Of a stretch of DNA of 64,000 nt, positions 10,401 through 17,525 are shown in pieces. Position 1 is the first letter of the stretch. Every line of letters starts with the position of its first letter. Origin of the DNA: Prevotella sp. (GTDB taxonomy: Bacteria > Bacteroidota > Bacteroidia > Bacteroidales > Muribaculaceae); contig JAMPBN010000002.1 in the NCBI GenBank assembly GCA_023666665.1, positions 62,001 through 126,000 of the forward strand, written 5' to 3'. The position numbers and the translations under genes were made by a program. The notes beneath the pieces are model-generated. The model did no database searches. It was given only the letters and a program-made list of their open reading frames with translations, and was not told where the DNA came from.

Positions 10401-10676
10401 AACTCCGGCGACTCCTATTCCGCCTCAAGCTCCGACCGGTTCTACATTTCGAGCAACTATCTGTCGCTCAATAATATCACTCTCGGCTACACCTTGCCCT
10501 CGAAAATCACCCGCAAAATCGGCATTGATGCAATCCGCTTCTATGCCGCAGCCGAAAACGTGGCTCTTTGGTCCAAGCGTCGCGGTCTTGACCCCCGCCA
10601 GGGTTTCGCCACCTCAAATAACTCAACGTATTCGCCCATCCGCGCAATCTGCGGCGGCATCCGAGTGCAATTCTGA
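7458..10676 (+). CDS. SusC/RagA-family TonB-dependent outer-membrane transporter
   Basis: A 1072-residue outer-membrane receptor. A signal peptide covers about 1-20 (ending AMA). The carboxypeptidase-regulatory-like domain follows (about 22-95, ITGRVVSEADDEPLIGATV). A TonB-box-like segment (LDEVMVVAYG) leads into the plug domain, with the SusC signature LYVVDGVPYDG and the segment ALYGARGANGVILVTTKRG. The remainder is beta-barrel, ending in the typical GGIRVQF. It would import oligosaccharides or other ligands delivered by its SusD partner 30 bases downstream. The absence of an extra N-terminal STN domain argues against trans-envelope anti-sigma signalling through this protein. Confidence 0.96.
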   Translation: MKKIALFLVASLVCFVSAMAQTRTITGRVVSEADDEPLIGATVLPLPSGSGQGTATDVDGNFSITVPERCTELQVSYIGMTTRTVRITTGSMLIKLSDHANRLDEVMVVAYGTAKRAEFTGSASVVKADEIADALVSSVTSALSGKVAGVQVQSSDGRPGSSPNIRIRGVGSINASASPLYVVDGVPYDGSISDLASSDIESMTVLKDAASTALYGARGANGVILVTTKRGASGQAKVTFDARWGANQRQMPNYNVIKSTGQYMELVYEGLYNQNMATGKYTATDAWRSAAQSALTATGYQIYTVPTGEYLIGRNGRLNPNATLGYSDGEYFYTPDDWTDNTIRNGLRQEYNLSVSGGTDRIKYYLSGSYLGDEGIIRESNFNRFSTRATVDYQAFKWLKIGTNLAYTYTDANRPSDMDLDYATSAGNAFFIANQIAPVYPMFVRGVDGKIMTDPATGKKVYDYGDRYSTNFARSWMSQANPIGNLVYDTNKYLSDVFDGKWYATITPIEGLTITGNAGYWLSNDRVHLIGNPYYGQAAESKGFAEQYFARSRSINLQAIATYTHTFNLVHNIDVMAGYETYNLENEGAAAYGYNLYDPNSWAADNTIDQRDGSGDRTIQYTTRGILARAKYNYDSKYFFHASYRRDASSRFAPDHRWGNFFSVSAAWDVAKERFMDNVTWLDQLKVKFSFGQNGNDNLGAETYYYYADKDQYQITGADGVWNDATLVYKGNKDITWETSNALNAGIDFSLFQGKLDGTIEYYQRQVSDMLFFLPTAPSLGYSSYPANVGSMRNYGVEIELNYNVFNTRNFTWDINANLTSMGNKIIKLPKELIADGYWLSGSRIFKEGKSMYQYYLPAYAGVDEKTGEALYWAKQTDGTEVKTNIYTDAYNGNPDKGLVENRKESGNMLPKVYGGFGTSLNFYGVDFSISFAYQIGGRIYDSTYQELMHNAQARNIGANYHVDILNRWTPENTHTEVPRINSGDSYSASSSDRFYISSNYLSLNNITLGYTLPSKITRKIGIDAIRFYAAAENVALWSKRRGLDPRQGFATSNNSTYSPIRAICGGIRVQF

Positions 10677-10706
10677 GAAAAAGTTAACAGCTAACAGAAA
10701 TAAGAT

Positions 10707-12311
10707 ATGAAATCAATATATAAATATTCTTCGGCTCTTGGCATCGTTGCCGTTGCTTCGCTGAGCGGCTGCTACGAAATGGATACTTATCCGATGAGTC
10801 AATATCTCACCGAGGAACAAAAGACCGAAGTCAAAGAAGCTAACCCCGATATGGCTCAGGCAGGCATCACGGGCATAACCGGCTTGTTCTCCACCTTCTG
10901 TAAAACTTTTGCCCCAGATGAGGAACACGACGACTTCGGCTTTCCGTCAATTATGCTGGCCAGCGACTCGCGAGGCATTGACCTCATCGGCGTGAACGAC
11001 GGCTATAACCATTTCCTCCCATCGACGGCGATGGCCGACTGCGACCCCTCGGGTGCCGCTACCGCCATATGCTGGTCAAACTGCTATAAGCAAATCTTTG
11101 CCGCCAACGCCGCGCTGAAGTCCATTGACCCGACAACCGACGACCCCACCTTGATGTTCTATATGGCTCAATCCAAGGCTATGCGCGCCTACGACTACCT
11201 TATTCTTGCACAGACGTATCAATTCACTTACGTTGGCAATGAAGACAAACCGTGCGTAATGATTGTTACCGAAGACAATGAAGAAGAATTTGCCGCCAAT
11301 GGTGCCGGCCGCGCTACTGTCAAGGCCGTCTACGAGCAGATTATGAGCGACCTCAATTCTGCCGTTGAACTGCTCGTCGCTTGCGGTGTCAAGCCTTCCG
11401 ACGTGCTGACCTCAAAACCAAAACGCTTCGTGTCGCTTGCTGCGGCTTATGGTCTCCGCGCCCGCGCCAATCTGATTATGAACAAGTGGCAGGAAGCGGC
11501 GTCCGATGCCTCCGATGCCATTACCAATTTCGCCGGCCAACCCTCGAGCCTCGACGTTGCAGCTGCTCCCGGCTTCACCTCGCTCGACGAGTCAAACTGG
11601 ATGTGGGGCATCGCAATCGCTCCCACTGACCGCGTGGTTACATCCCAAATCATCAACTTCCCCTCGCATATGGGCTCGCTCAACTACGGCTACGCTTCGG
11701 TTGGTGCCTGGCGCTCGGTCAACAAGAAGCTCTATGACTACATCCCCGCTACCGACGTGCGCAAGGGCTGGTTCCTCGATGAAGAATCCAAGAGCGTCAA
11801 TCTTACGGATGAGCAGCAGGCATATGTTGACGACAAAAAAATCCCTCCATATGTGCAAGTTAAGTTCGGCCCCTATCTCGGCGAACTCGGCACTACCGTA
11901 AATGCCTGCGACATTCCGCTGATGCGCGTCGAAGAGATGTATTACATCAAGGCCGAGGCTACTGCTATGGCGGGCGGCGACGGTGCCACTGTGCTCAACC
12001 AGTTCGTGAAGGCTTATCGCAACCCGGCATATTCCTTTACCGGAGTCGGCACCGACGTGCAAAACGAATGCTGGATGCAGCGCCGCGTAGAGTTCTACGG
12101 CGAGGGTCTCACCACTTTCGACCTTATGCGCCTCAACAAGGACTTTGACCGCACCGGCGGCGGCTGGGCTCAGGTGTTTAACTACAACGTGCCGGCCAAC
12201 AGCCCCGTATTGCTCCTCTGCATCCCCGAAAGCGAACAGAACGGCAACAAGGCCTTCTCCGCGGCTCAGAACAACTCTCCCGCGCCTCGTCCCACCGTAG
12301 TAGTAGAATAA
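10707..12311 (+). CDS. SusD/RagB-family nutrient-binding surface lipoprotein
   Basis: A 534-residue lipoprotein. The lipobox SLSGC places the lipidated Cys at residue 22. The helical TPR-like SusD core is recognisable (for example KAMRAYDYLILAQTYQF, LRARANLIMNKWQEAASDA), and the C-terminal family pattern MRVEEMYYIKAEATAMAG, RRVEFYGEGLTTFDLMR is present. It would cap the SusC barrel and bind substrate at the cell surface. It is co-transcribed with SusC (30-base gap) and with the following lipoprotein (17-base gap). The substrate cannot be read from sequence; the adjacent divergent GH2 suggests a glycan with beta-linked sugars. Confidence 0.96.
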   Translation: MKSIYKYSSALGIVAVASLSGCYEMDTYPMSQYLTEEQKTEVKEANPDMAQAGITGITGLFSTFCKTFAPDEEHDDFGFPSIMLASDSRGIDLIGVNDGYNHFLPSTAMADCDPSGAATAICWSNCYKQIFAANAALKSIDPTTDDPTLMFYMAQSKAMRAYDYLILAQTYQFTYVGNEDKPCVMIVTEDNEEEFAANGAGRATVKAVYEQIMSDLNSAVELLVACGVKPSDVLTSKPKRFVSLAAAYGLRARANLIMNKWQEAASDASDAITNFAGQPSSLDVAAAPGFTSLDESNWMWGIAIAPTDRVVTSQIINFPSHMGSLNYGYASVGAWRSVNKKLYDYIPATDVRKGWFLDEESKSVNLTDEQQAYVDDKKIPPYVQVKFGPYLGELGTTVNACDIPLMRVEEMYYIKAEATAMAGGDGATVLNQFVKAYRNPAYSFTGVGTDVQNECWMQRRVEFYGEGLTTFDLMRLNKDFDRTGGGWAQVFNYNVPANSPVLLLCIPESEQNGNKAFSAAQNNSPAPRPTVVVE

Positions 12312-12328
12312 CTTAGCAATCATATATT

Positions 12329-13657
12329 ATGAAATTCAAAAATATATCTCTTTTAGGCTTCATCGCTTTTGTCCTCTGCGCCTGCGACGGCAAGGATGAA
12401 CCCGACTACGCTCCCGCCGACGTTCCCGCTGAAAACCAACGAGTTTTCTTCGCATCTGCCGAGCAAACCACGCTTATTGACCCCGACGAGCGTTCGTTCG
12501 ACGTGTATCTCTACCGCCCGGAAAACAAGCAGGCCGGCGAGCTGACAGTGCAACTCACAGTCACCGACCCCTCCGAGTTGTTCACGTTCCCTCAGACCGT
12601 GAAGTTTGAACCCGGCGAAAATTTCACGACCATCACCGTGGGCTACGATGCCGCCTCGATGGAGCAGAATCATCCCTACACCACCTATATCGCCATAGAT
12701 GAAGCGAATGCAGATATGTATGGCGAAACGACCCTCAAGCTCATCATCAACTATGAGGTTATGACCGAGTGGGCGCTCTTCGGTGCAGAAGAGGGTACTG
12801 ATAAAGACGGTCTCGGCGTTTGGAGCCTCGCGTCAATCTTTTCCGGCTATGTGTTTGATGGTGCCCGCGTGATGGAGCGCCATATCCCCAGCAATCCCGA
12901 AGTTATGGAATATGAACTCCAGCTCTACGACGGCGATGATATGGCGGAAGCAAATCCCAATGACCCATACGACTCCGAGATTTGGTTCCCGGTAATGAAA
13001 TTCTCCACCACCACCGGCGGTGACACCATTACCGTGCCGCAGCAGGTATTCCCCCTCGATCCGTCAGTAAGCCTGGCCGATGCCAACCTCCTTTATCCCG
13101 ATGATTTTGAAGCAACATCCCATTGGGACGAACTTACCGGCACATTCACTCTCAACATTATGTATTACGACGAAGAGGGCGCTTGGAGTCCCGGCGATGA
13201 AACTATAGTGCTCAACGGATATGCCGACACCAACGACTACACGTTGACTCTCACCGATATGGGACAGAGCGTTATCGAGGGCAAGGATTATTCGCTCATC
13301 AGCTTCAAGTATGCTCCCAAGTCGTTTATCGGAATCCTCTACACCGTTGTTGCCACCGAGGAAGACAAACCTCTGACCGACGAGGAAATATCCGTGATTG
13401 CCGAAAGCCTTATGGACCCCGACCAAACCACCTATCCTGTGGAGCAGGTTACCTCGCCCGGCATCGTGGCACTGACTTTCCCCGAGAGCGGAAGCTACAC
13501 GCTCGTGGCCATCGGCCTCAACTCAATGTATGAAGTCAAAGCCACCGGCTCATTAGAGTTCCAATTTGAAACAGCGGCCCCCGATGACTCGATTCGCTCC
13601 AAGTTCAAATCCGCCAAATTGCCCAAAAGGCACCAAGTCCTTAAAAATAAAAACTAA
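12329..13657 (+). CDS. SusE/F-position surface lipoprotein of unknown fold
   Basis: A 442-residue lipoprotein, with the likely lipidated Cys at 19 (FVLCAC). The N-terminal third (about 30-150) looks like a beta-sandwich of the Calx-beta or BACON type (QRVFFASAEQTTLIDPDERS, LTVQLTVTDPS), as often seen in proteins encoded directly after SusD. The rest contains beta-rich repeats with no catalytic motif I recognise. From its position it is probably an accessory glycan-binding or surface-display component of the SusCD system. It is the last gene of the operon and is followed by a strong terminator hairpin. Confidence 0.75.
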   Translation: MKFKNISLLGFIAFVLCACDGKDEPDYAPADVPAENQRVFFASAEQTTLIDPDERSFDVYLYRPENKQAGELTVQLTVTDPSELFTFPQTVKFEPGENFTTITVGYDAASMEQNHPYTTYIAIDEANADMYGETTLKLIINYEVMTEWALFGAEEGTDKDGLGVWSLASIFSGYVFDGARVMERHIPSNPEVMEYELQLYDGDDMAEANPNDPYDSEIWFPVMKFSTTTGGDTITVPQQVFPLDPSVSLADANLLYPDDFEATSHWDELTGTFTLNIMYYDEEGAWSPGDETIVLNGYADTNDYTLTLTDMGQSVIEGKDYSLISFKYAPKSFIGILYTVVATEEDKPLTDEEISVIAESLMDPDQTTYPVEQVTSPGIVALTFPESGSYTLVAIGLNSMYEVKATGSLEFQFETAAPDDSIRSKFKSAKLPKRHQVLKNKN

Positions 13658-13677
13658 CCCTATAAACTCATAAGCTT

Positions 13678-13710
13678 CAAGTTTCGCAAAAAAATGCGAA
13701 ACTTGACTTT
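13678..13710 (+). terminator. rho-independent terminator of the SusCD operon
   Basis: A perfect 11-bp stem (13678-13688 with 13695-13705) encloses a six-A loop and is followed by a short T-rich stretch. It begins 20 bases after the stop of the last Sus-operon gene. Confidence 0.8.
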
Positions 13711-13722
13711 TAACACATTTGT

Positions 13723-13753
13723 ATCGCCGTTGCAACATGTTTGTAACGGCGAT
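13723..13753. repeat. 13-bp inverted repeat, possible operator
   Basis: The arms 13723-13735 and 13741-13753 (ATCGCCGTTGCAA and TTGTAACGGCGAT) pair at every position, with one G-T wobble, around a 5-base spacer. The right arm ends 4 bases before a -7 box, so the palindrome covers the place where a -33 element should be. This could be a repressor or activator site, or a second hairpin of the upstream terminator. Confidence 0.55.
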
Positions 13754-13757
13754 GTCG

Positions 13758-13765
13758 TAACTTTG
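13758..13765 (+). promoter_or_regulatory. -7 promoter box, orphan or for obgE
   Basis: This reads TAACTTTG, a perfect -7 element. No gene starts within 190 bases, so it drives either a small RNA or a long obgE leader. Confidence 0.55.
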
Positions 13766-13769
13766 CATT

Positions 13770-13894
13770 CACAAAACCTCGTCAGGTAATAAACATATCA
13801 GACGTTAATCTTAAACGCATCAATCATTAACACAGACCAAACCGTCATTATCACAACACTATAGGCGCAACTCCCCTCGAGTAGCGCCTTTTCT
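13770..13894 (+). ncRNA. candidate small RNA (about 125 nt)
   Basis: The interval lies between a -7 box (13758-13765) and a terminator-like hairpin (13863-13889 plus T-tract). It is G-poor and contains no ATG-initiated reading frame, and it has no recognisable RNA family. It could instead be an attenuated leader of obgE. The call rests on promoter plus terminator geometry only. Confidence 0.3.
13863..13894 (+). terminator. terminator-like hairpin upstream of obgE
   Basis: The stem 13863-13873 pairs with 13879-13889 (11 positions, one mismatch) around loop CCCTC and runs into TTTTCT. It sits about 70 bases before obgE and about 100 bases after the orphan -7 box. Confidence 0.6.
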
Positions 13895-13935
13895 ATGCAA
13901 ACCTTTCCTCCCTCCCAATCGTTTTTATATAATTA

Positions 13936-13955
13936 CTAATTGCTAATTACTAATT
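13936..13955. repeat. three CTAATT units at 7-base period
   Basis: CTAATT occurs at 13936, 13943 and 13950, with the seventh base varying (g, a, c). The array ends 7 bases before the obgE start codon. No SD-like sequence is present between the array and the ATG. Confidence 0.7.
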
Positions 13956-13962
13956 CCCCCTG

Positions 13963-15108
13963 ATGGACTCCAACTTCATTGACTACGTCAAAATACAATG
14001 CCGCTCAGGTAAGGGCGGCGCAGGCTCGCGCCATTTCCATCGCGCAAAATACATTCCCAAAGGCGGCCCCGACGGCGGCGACGGCGGCAAGGGCGGCTCA
14101 GTAATCCTCAAAGGTAACCGCAATATGTGGACGCTTCTGCCGCTGAAATATCAGCGTCACGTCTTCGCCACCAACGGCGAATCGGGCGGCGCGGGGCGCT
14201 CTTTCGGCAAAGACGGCGAAGACAAAATCATTGAAGTGCCTTGCGGCACCGTGGTATTCGATGCCGAAACCGGCGAATTCATCACCGAAGTTACCGACGA
14301 CGGCCAGGAAATAGTGCTGCTCAAAGGCGGACGCGGCGGCCTCGGCAACTGGCACTTCGCCACCTCCACTAACCGCACCCCTCGCTACGCCCAGCCCGGC
14401 GAACCCGCCCGGGAGCGCACAGTGGTGCTGGAACTGAAGCTCCTTGCCGACGTGGGCCTCGTAGGCTTCCCCAACGCGGGCAAGTCAACGCTCCTCAGCG
14501 CTCTGAGTGCCGCACGCCCCAAGATTGCCGACTATCCCTTCACCACTATGGAGCCACAGCTCGGCATCGTAAGCTACCGCGACAACCGTTCGTTCGTTAT
14601 GGCCGATATTCCCGGCATCATCGAAGGCGCCAGTGAGGGTCGCGGCCTCGGACTCCGCTTCCTTCGTCACATTGAGCGCAATGCCGTGCTTCTGTTTATG
14701 ATTCCCGCCGATGCCGACAGTATTGCCGAAGAATATGCAATTCTGCAAAATGAGCTGACGCAGTTCAATCCCGACCTGGCCGATAAACCTCGCGTGCTGG
14801 CAATTTCCAAGTGTGATATGCTCGATGATGAGCTGATGGCCGAACTCGAAAAGACCCTGCCCGAGGGTATGCCTCACGTGTTAATCTCGGCAGTTACCGG
14901 TCTTCACCTTCAGCAGCTCAAGGATATGCTTTGGGCGGAAATTACCTCCGAGGCCAACCAACTGCAGGCGCGCTCCATTACCCACCGTGCCCTCGACGGC
15001 TACCACCGCGTTGCCGACGAAGATGCTCTGGAATTTGAAACTATGCTCCCCGAAAACGAAGACGAGCCCGAGGACATGGATGACCTCGAGCTCGACTGGG
15101 ATGAGTAA
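13963..15108 (+). CDS. obgE: Obg family GTPase
   Basis: A 381-residue ribosome-associated GTPase involved in 50S maturation and stress control. The glycine-rich Obg fold covers about 1-158 ([14 protein letters not shown]). The G domain has G1 GFPNAGKS (168-176), switch TT near 194, G3 DIPG (215-218) and a G4 SKCD motif in the position of NKxD (the usual Asn is replaced by Ser). The C-terminus is short and acidic ([16 protein letters not shown]). The gene stands alone, convergent with the M6 protease gene, whose stop lies 8 bases away. Unlike in many Bacteroidetes, no adk gene precedes it here. Confidence 0.96.
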   Translation: MDSNFIDYVKIQCRSGKGGAGSRHFHRAKYIPKGGPDGGDGGKGGSVILKGNRNMWTLLPLKYQRHVFATNGESGGAGRSFGKDGEDKIIEVPCGTVVFDAETGEFITEVTDDGQEIVLLKGGRGGLGNWHFATSTNRTPRYAQPGEPARERTVVLELKLLADVGLVGFPNAGKSTLLSALSAARPKIADYPFTTMEPQLGIVSYRDNRSFVMADIPGIIEGASEGRGLGLRFLRHIERNAVLLFMIPADADSIAEEYAILQNELTQFNPDLADKPRVLAISKCDMLDDELMAELEKTLPEGMPHVLISAVTGLHLQQLKDMLWAEITSEANQLQARSITHRALDGYHRVADEDALEFETMLPENEDEPEDMDDLELDWDE

Positions 15109-15116
15109 TCTGACTG

Positions 15117-17525
15117 TTACCGGGCGGTTTTTACGTTGCCTCGGTCTGTTCTGATGATATAAACGCCGTGGGGCAGAGTGCTGCCCGCTTTAACGCTACG
15201 GCCCGTGAGATCAAACATCTCTGCGTTGGCCGTCGTGTTGTTTTTTATCTCTACGATGGCCGACTCGTCAAGAGTCCTCACGTTTTGTCCGACTGAATAG
15301 AGCGATTGGCGGCTACCGCTGAGGCCGCGCACTTCAAAGCGGTAGTTGGTTGCAGGTTTCAGCCCGGTTACGTTAAGCGACAGGTTGTTGCCGGTTTTTA
15401 CTGCCGTGAAGTTGCTTACCGGGGTGAGTTCGGCAGCGTTGTATTCTACCTCAACGTCGTCAATGGCCACGCTGCCAACGTTGCGCGGGCGGCGGTAGGT
15501 AATAGCTATGGCGCTGCATGGGAATGACAATTTGCTGATGGTTTCAACGTAGCCGCCGCTTTCGCGAAGCACCGGGCTGATGCTCTTTATCAGCTTCCAC
15601 TCGTTGGAAGCGGTATAGCCGAGAATCTCAAGCTCGTTGCCGTCCTGCACCGATGTGCCGCGATACCAGAACGAGATTTTCGACACCTCCATATCGCTGT
15701 GGAGCGGCGAGCGGATGTAGTCATCATTGGCTGTGAACGATAGTCCGGGGGCTTCCTCGCCGAAATAGCCGGGGAACACGCTCGTTGTGGCGCTCGACAA
15801 ATACCAGTCGTTGGTAAAGTCGGCAATGTCGTTGCTTTCGTTGACGGTTGCGCCATAATTCACCTCGTAGACGTTGACTTCATAATCGTCGGCCTCTGCG
15901 AGAGCCTCCCAGTTGGCGGTGAAAGAGGTGTCGTCAACCCCGGTGACCTCTTTGGCTTCGGGAGCAAAGAATGTAAAGTCCTTGTTGAGGGTGGTGAGTG
16001 TCTGCTCCCGGCAATAGTCGCTGATGTGGGTGCCGCCCATTGCGCGGACGCAATAATTGTAGTCGCTTTCAGGTTGCAGACCCTCAACGGTCAGCGAGGT
16101 GCCTTGTACCTCAGCCAGACGGTAGCCGCTGACGTAGCTTCGCGTGGTGTAGGAACCGCTGCGATTCTTGGTGTACACGTCTACTATGTAAGACTCAGCG
16201 CCCTCAACCGGCTGCCAGCTGATTTTAGCTGATATGGGGGTCAGCTCGGTCGGCTCCAGGGGTTGCGGGTCGGCGAGCTTGGAGTCGGTGGCAATGACGT
16301 TGAACTGCACAGTGGCATTCTCCTCCGATTCCTTGATATTAAAGAGGCCGATGGGGACAACCGTAGCGCCGAAACATTTCAGGTTTGACAGCTCGGTAAC
16401 GTCGCCGCTGCCGGGATATGCGTCAGCCGGGCGTGTCTCGTCAGTGAGGATATTGTCGGCGGCCACGAGCGAGATGCGCTGATGCTTCGCGTCGTTGTTG
16501 ACCTTGTTGTTGGCCCAAAGGTCTTTGTCGTAGTCAATGTGCCAGACGAGCAGACCCTCGCCGGGGAGGTATGCGTCCCAGCCTGCTTTGCGGCGATATT
16601 CAATCAAGAAATATTCGTCGGGGTTCGACGTGGCGATTTTGTAGGCCGAGTTGGTTGAGATATCGCTCAGCGTGTGGAGCTTGCCGTCGGCGGTCAGTTC
16701 CTCGGCCGTGAGCCACCCCAAGGCGTAGCGCTCGTAGGCGGTGAGGTAGGGTGGGGTGTGGCAGTTGTTGTTATATCCGCCGCTGGCCAGCAGACTCCAC
16801 GTTCCGGCCGTCTGGCTGTGAGAGTAGTCGGTGGGGTAGAGGTCGGGCAGGCCCAACACGTGGGAGAACTCGTGGCAGAACGAGCCGATGCCCACAAGGT
16901 TGCCGGTCAGAAACTCCACCTCGTTGGAGCAGGCGTAGTGGTCGAGCTTAACGCCGTCGAACTCGGCGCGGAGCTCATTCCAGGCATATGATGCGTGGGG
17001 CCACACCGTGTTGGGGTCGGCTCCGTCGGCCTGACTGTAGCCGGCATAAAAGAGGTAGACGTTGTCAATGTATCCGTCGCCGTCAAGGTCGTAATCGCGA
17101 AAGTTGATTTCGTCGTCGAGCAGTTGGCAGGCATCGCGAATCATTTCGCGGGGGCGTGCGTCGTTGGCTGTAGAGGTCATACCTCCGTAGTATGCCATTT
17201 CGCGGGGAAGCGTCACCGGGCCGTAAACGTCCATTATCGGGGTGTATTGCCCGCAGGAGTTGTCAACGAAGTAGTCGCGCACGCTTCCGGTGGCTCCGAA
17301 GTCGCTGTAGCCCTCCTTGTTGAGCATATCGCCGATAACCTTGGCGGGGTCTGCGTTATGGAACTTCTTGTCGGGAAATTGCGCCAGGATAACGAGTACG
17401 TGGCGTTCGCCCATTGTCGGGTAGTTGGTGATCTGGTCGCGCACCTTGGTGGCGGCCATAGCCGAAACAGCGACGCCCAAAACGAGCGCCGCTGTCATTA
17501 TTGCTGTTATTAGTTTTCGGTTCAT
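15117..17525 (-). CDS. secreted M6-family metalloprotease with T9SS-like tail
   Basis: An 802-residue secreted zinc protease of the immune-inhibitor A type. A signal peptide covers about 1-24. The catalytic motif HEFSH lies at 218-222, followed by LGLPDLY and the Met-turn-side segment GTWSLLASGG. A DxDxDG calcium loop (DYDLDGDGYID) lies near 144-154. Two fibronectin III domains and a choice-of-anchor-J-like jelly roll occupy about 420-740, and the tail (AEMFDLTGRSVKAG, PHGVYIIRT) resembles a type A sorting domain. It shares an ATGA overlap with the upstream 1484-residue gene, so the two are probably translated together. Confidence 0.92.
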   Translation of the reverse strand: MNRKLITAIMTAALVLGVAVSAMAATKVRDQITNYPTMGERHVLVILAQFPDKKFHNADPAKVIGDMLNKEGYSDFGATGSVRDYFVDNSCGQYTPIMDVYGPVTLPREMAYYGGMTSTANDARPREMIRDACQLLDDEINFRDYDLDGDGYIDNVYLFYAGYSQADGADPNTVWPHASYAWNELRAEFDGVKLDHYACSNEVEFLTGNLVGIGSFCHEFSHVLGLPDLYPTDYSHSQTAGTWSLLASGGYNNNCHTPPYLTAYERYALGWLTAEELTADGKLHTLSDISTNSAYKIATSNPDEYFLIEYRRKAGWDAYLPGEGLLVWHIDYDKDLWANNKVNNDAKHQRISLVAADNILTDETRPADAYPGSGDVTELSNLKCFGATVVPIGLFNIKESEENATVQFNVIATDSKLADPQPLEPTELTPISAKISWQPVEGAESYIVDVYTKNRSGSYTTRSYVSGYRLAEVQGTSLTVEGLQPESDYNYCVRAMGGTHISDYCREQTLTTLNKDFTFFAPEAKEVTGVDDTSFTANWEALAEADDYEVNVYEVNYGATVNESNDIADFTNDWYLSSATTSVFPGYFGEEAPGLSFTANDDYIRSPLHSDMEVSKISFWYRGTSVQDGNELEILGYTASNEWKLIKSISPVLRESGGYVETISKLSFPCSAIAITYRRPRNVGSVAIDDVEVEYNAAELTPVSNFTAVKTGNNLSLNVTGLKPATNYRFEVRGLSGSRQSLYSVGQNVRTLDESAIVEIKNNTTANAEMFDLTGRSVKAGSTLPHGVYIIRTDRGNVKTAR

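Noticed and set aside
11592-12323. 243-codon open frame on the minus strand
   Set aside because: It is antisense to the SusD gene; no signal peptide or motif.
13895-13939. 14-codon ORF before obgE as a leader peptide
   Set aside because: It has no amino-acid bias linked to obgE, begins right after a terminator and ends in the CTAATT array; nothing supports translation.
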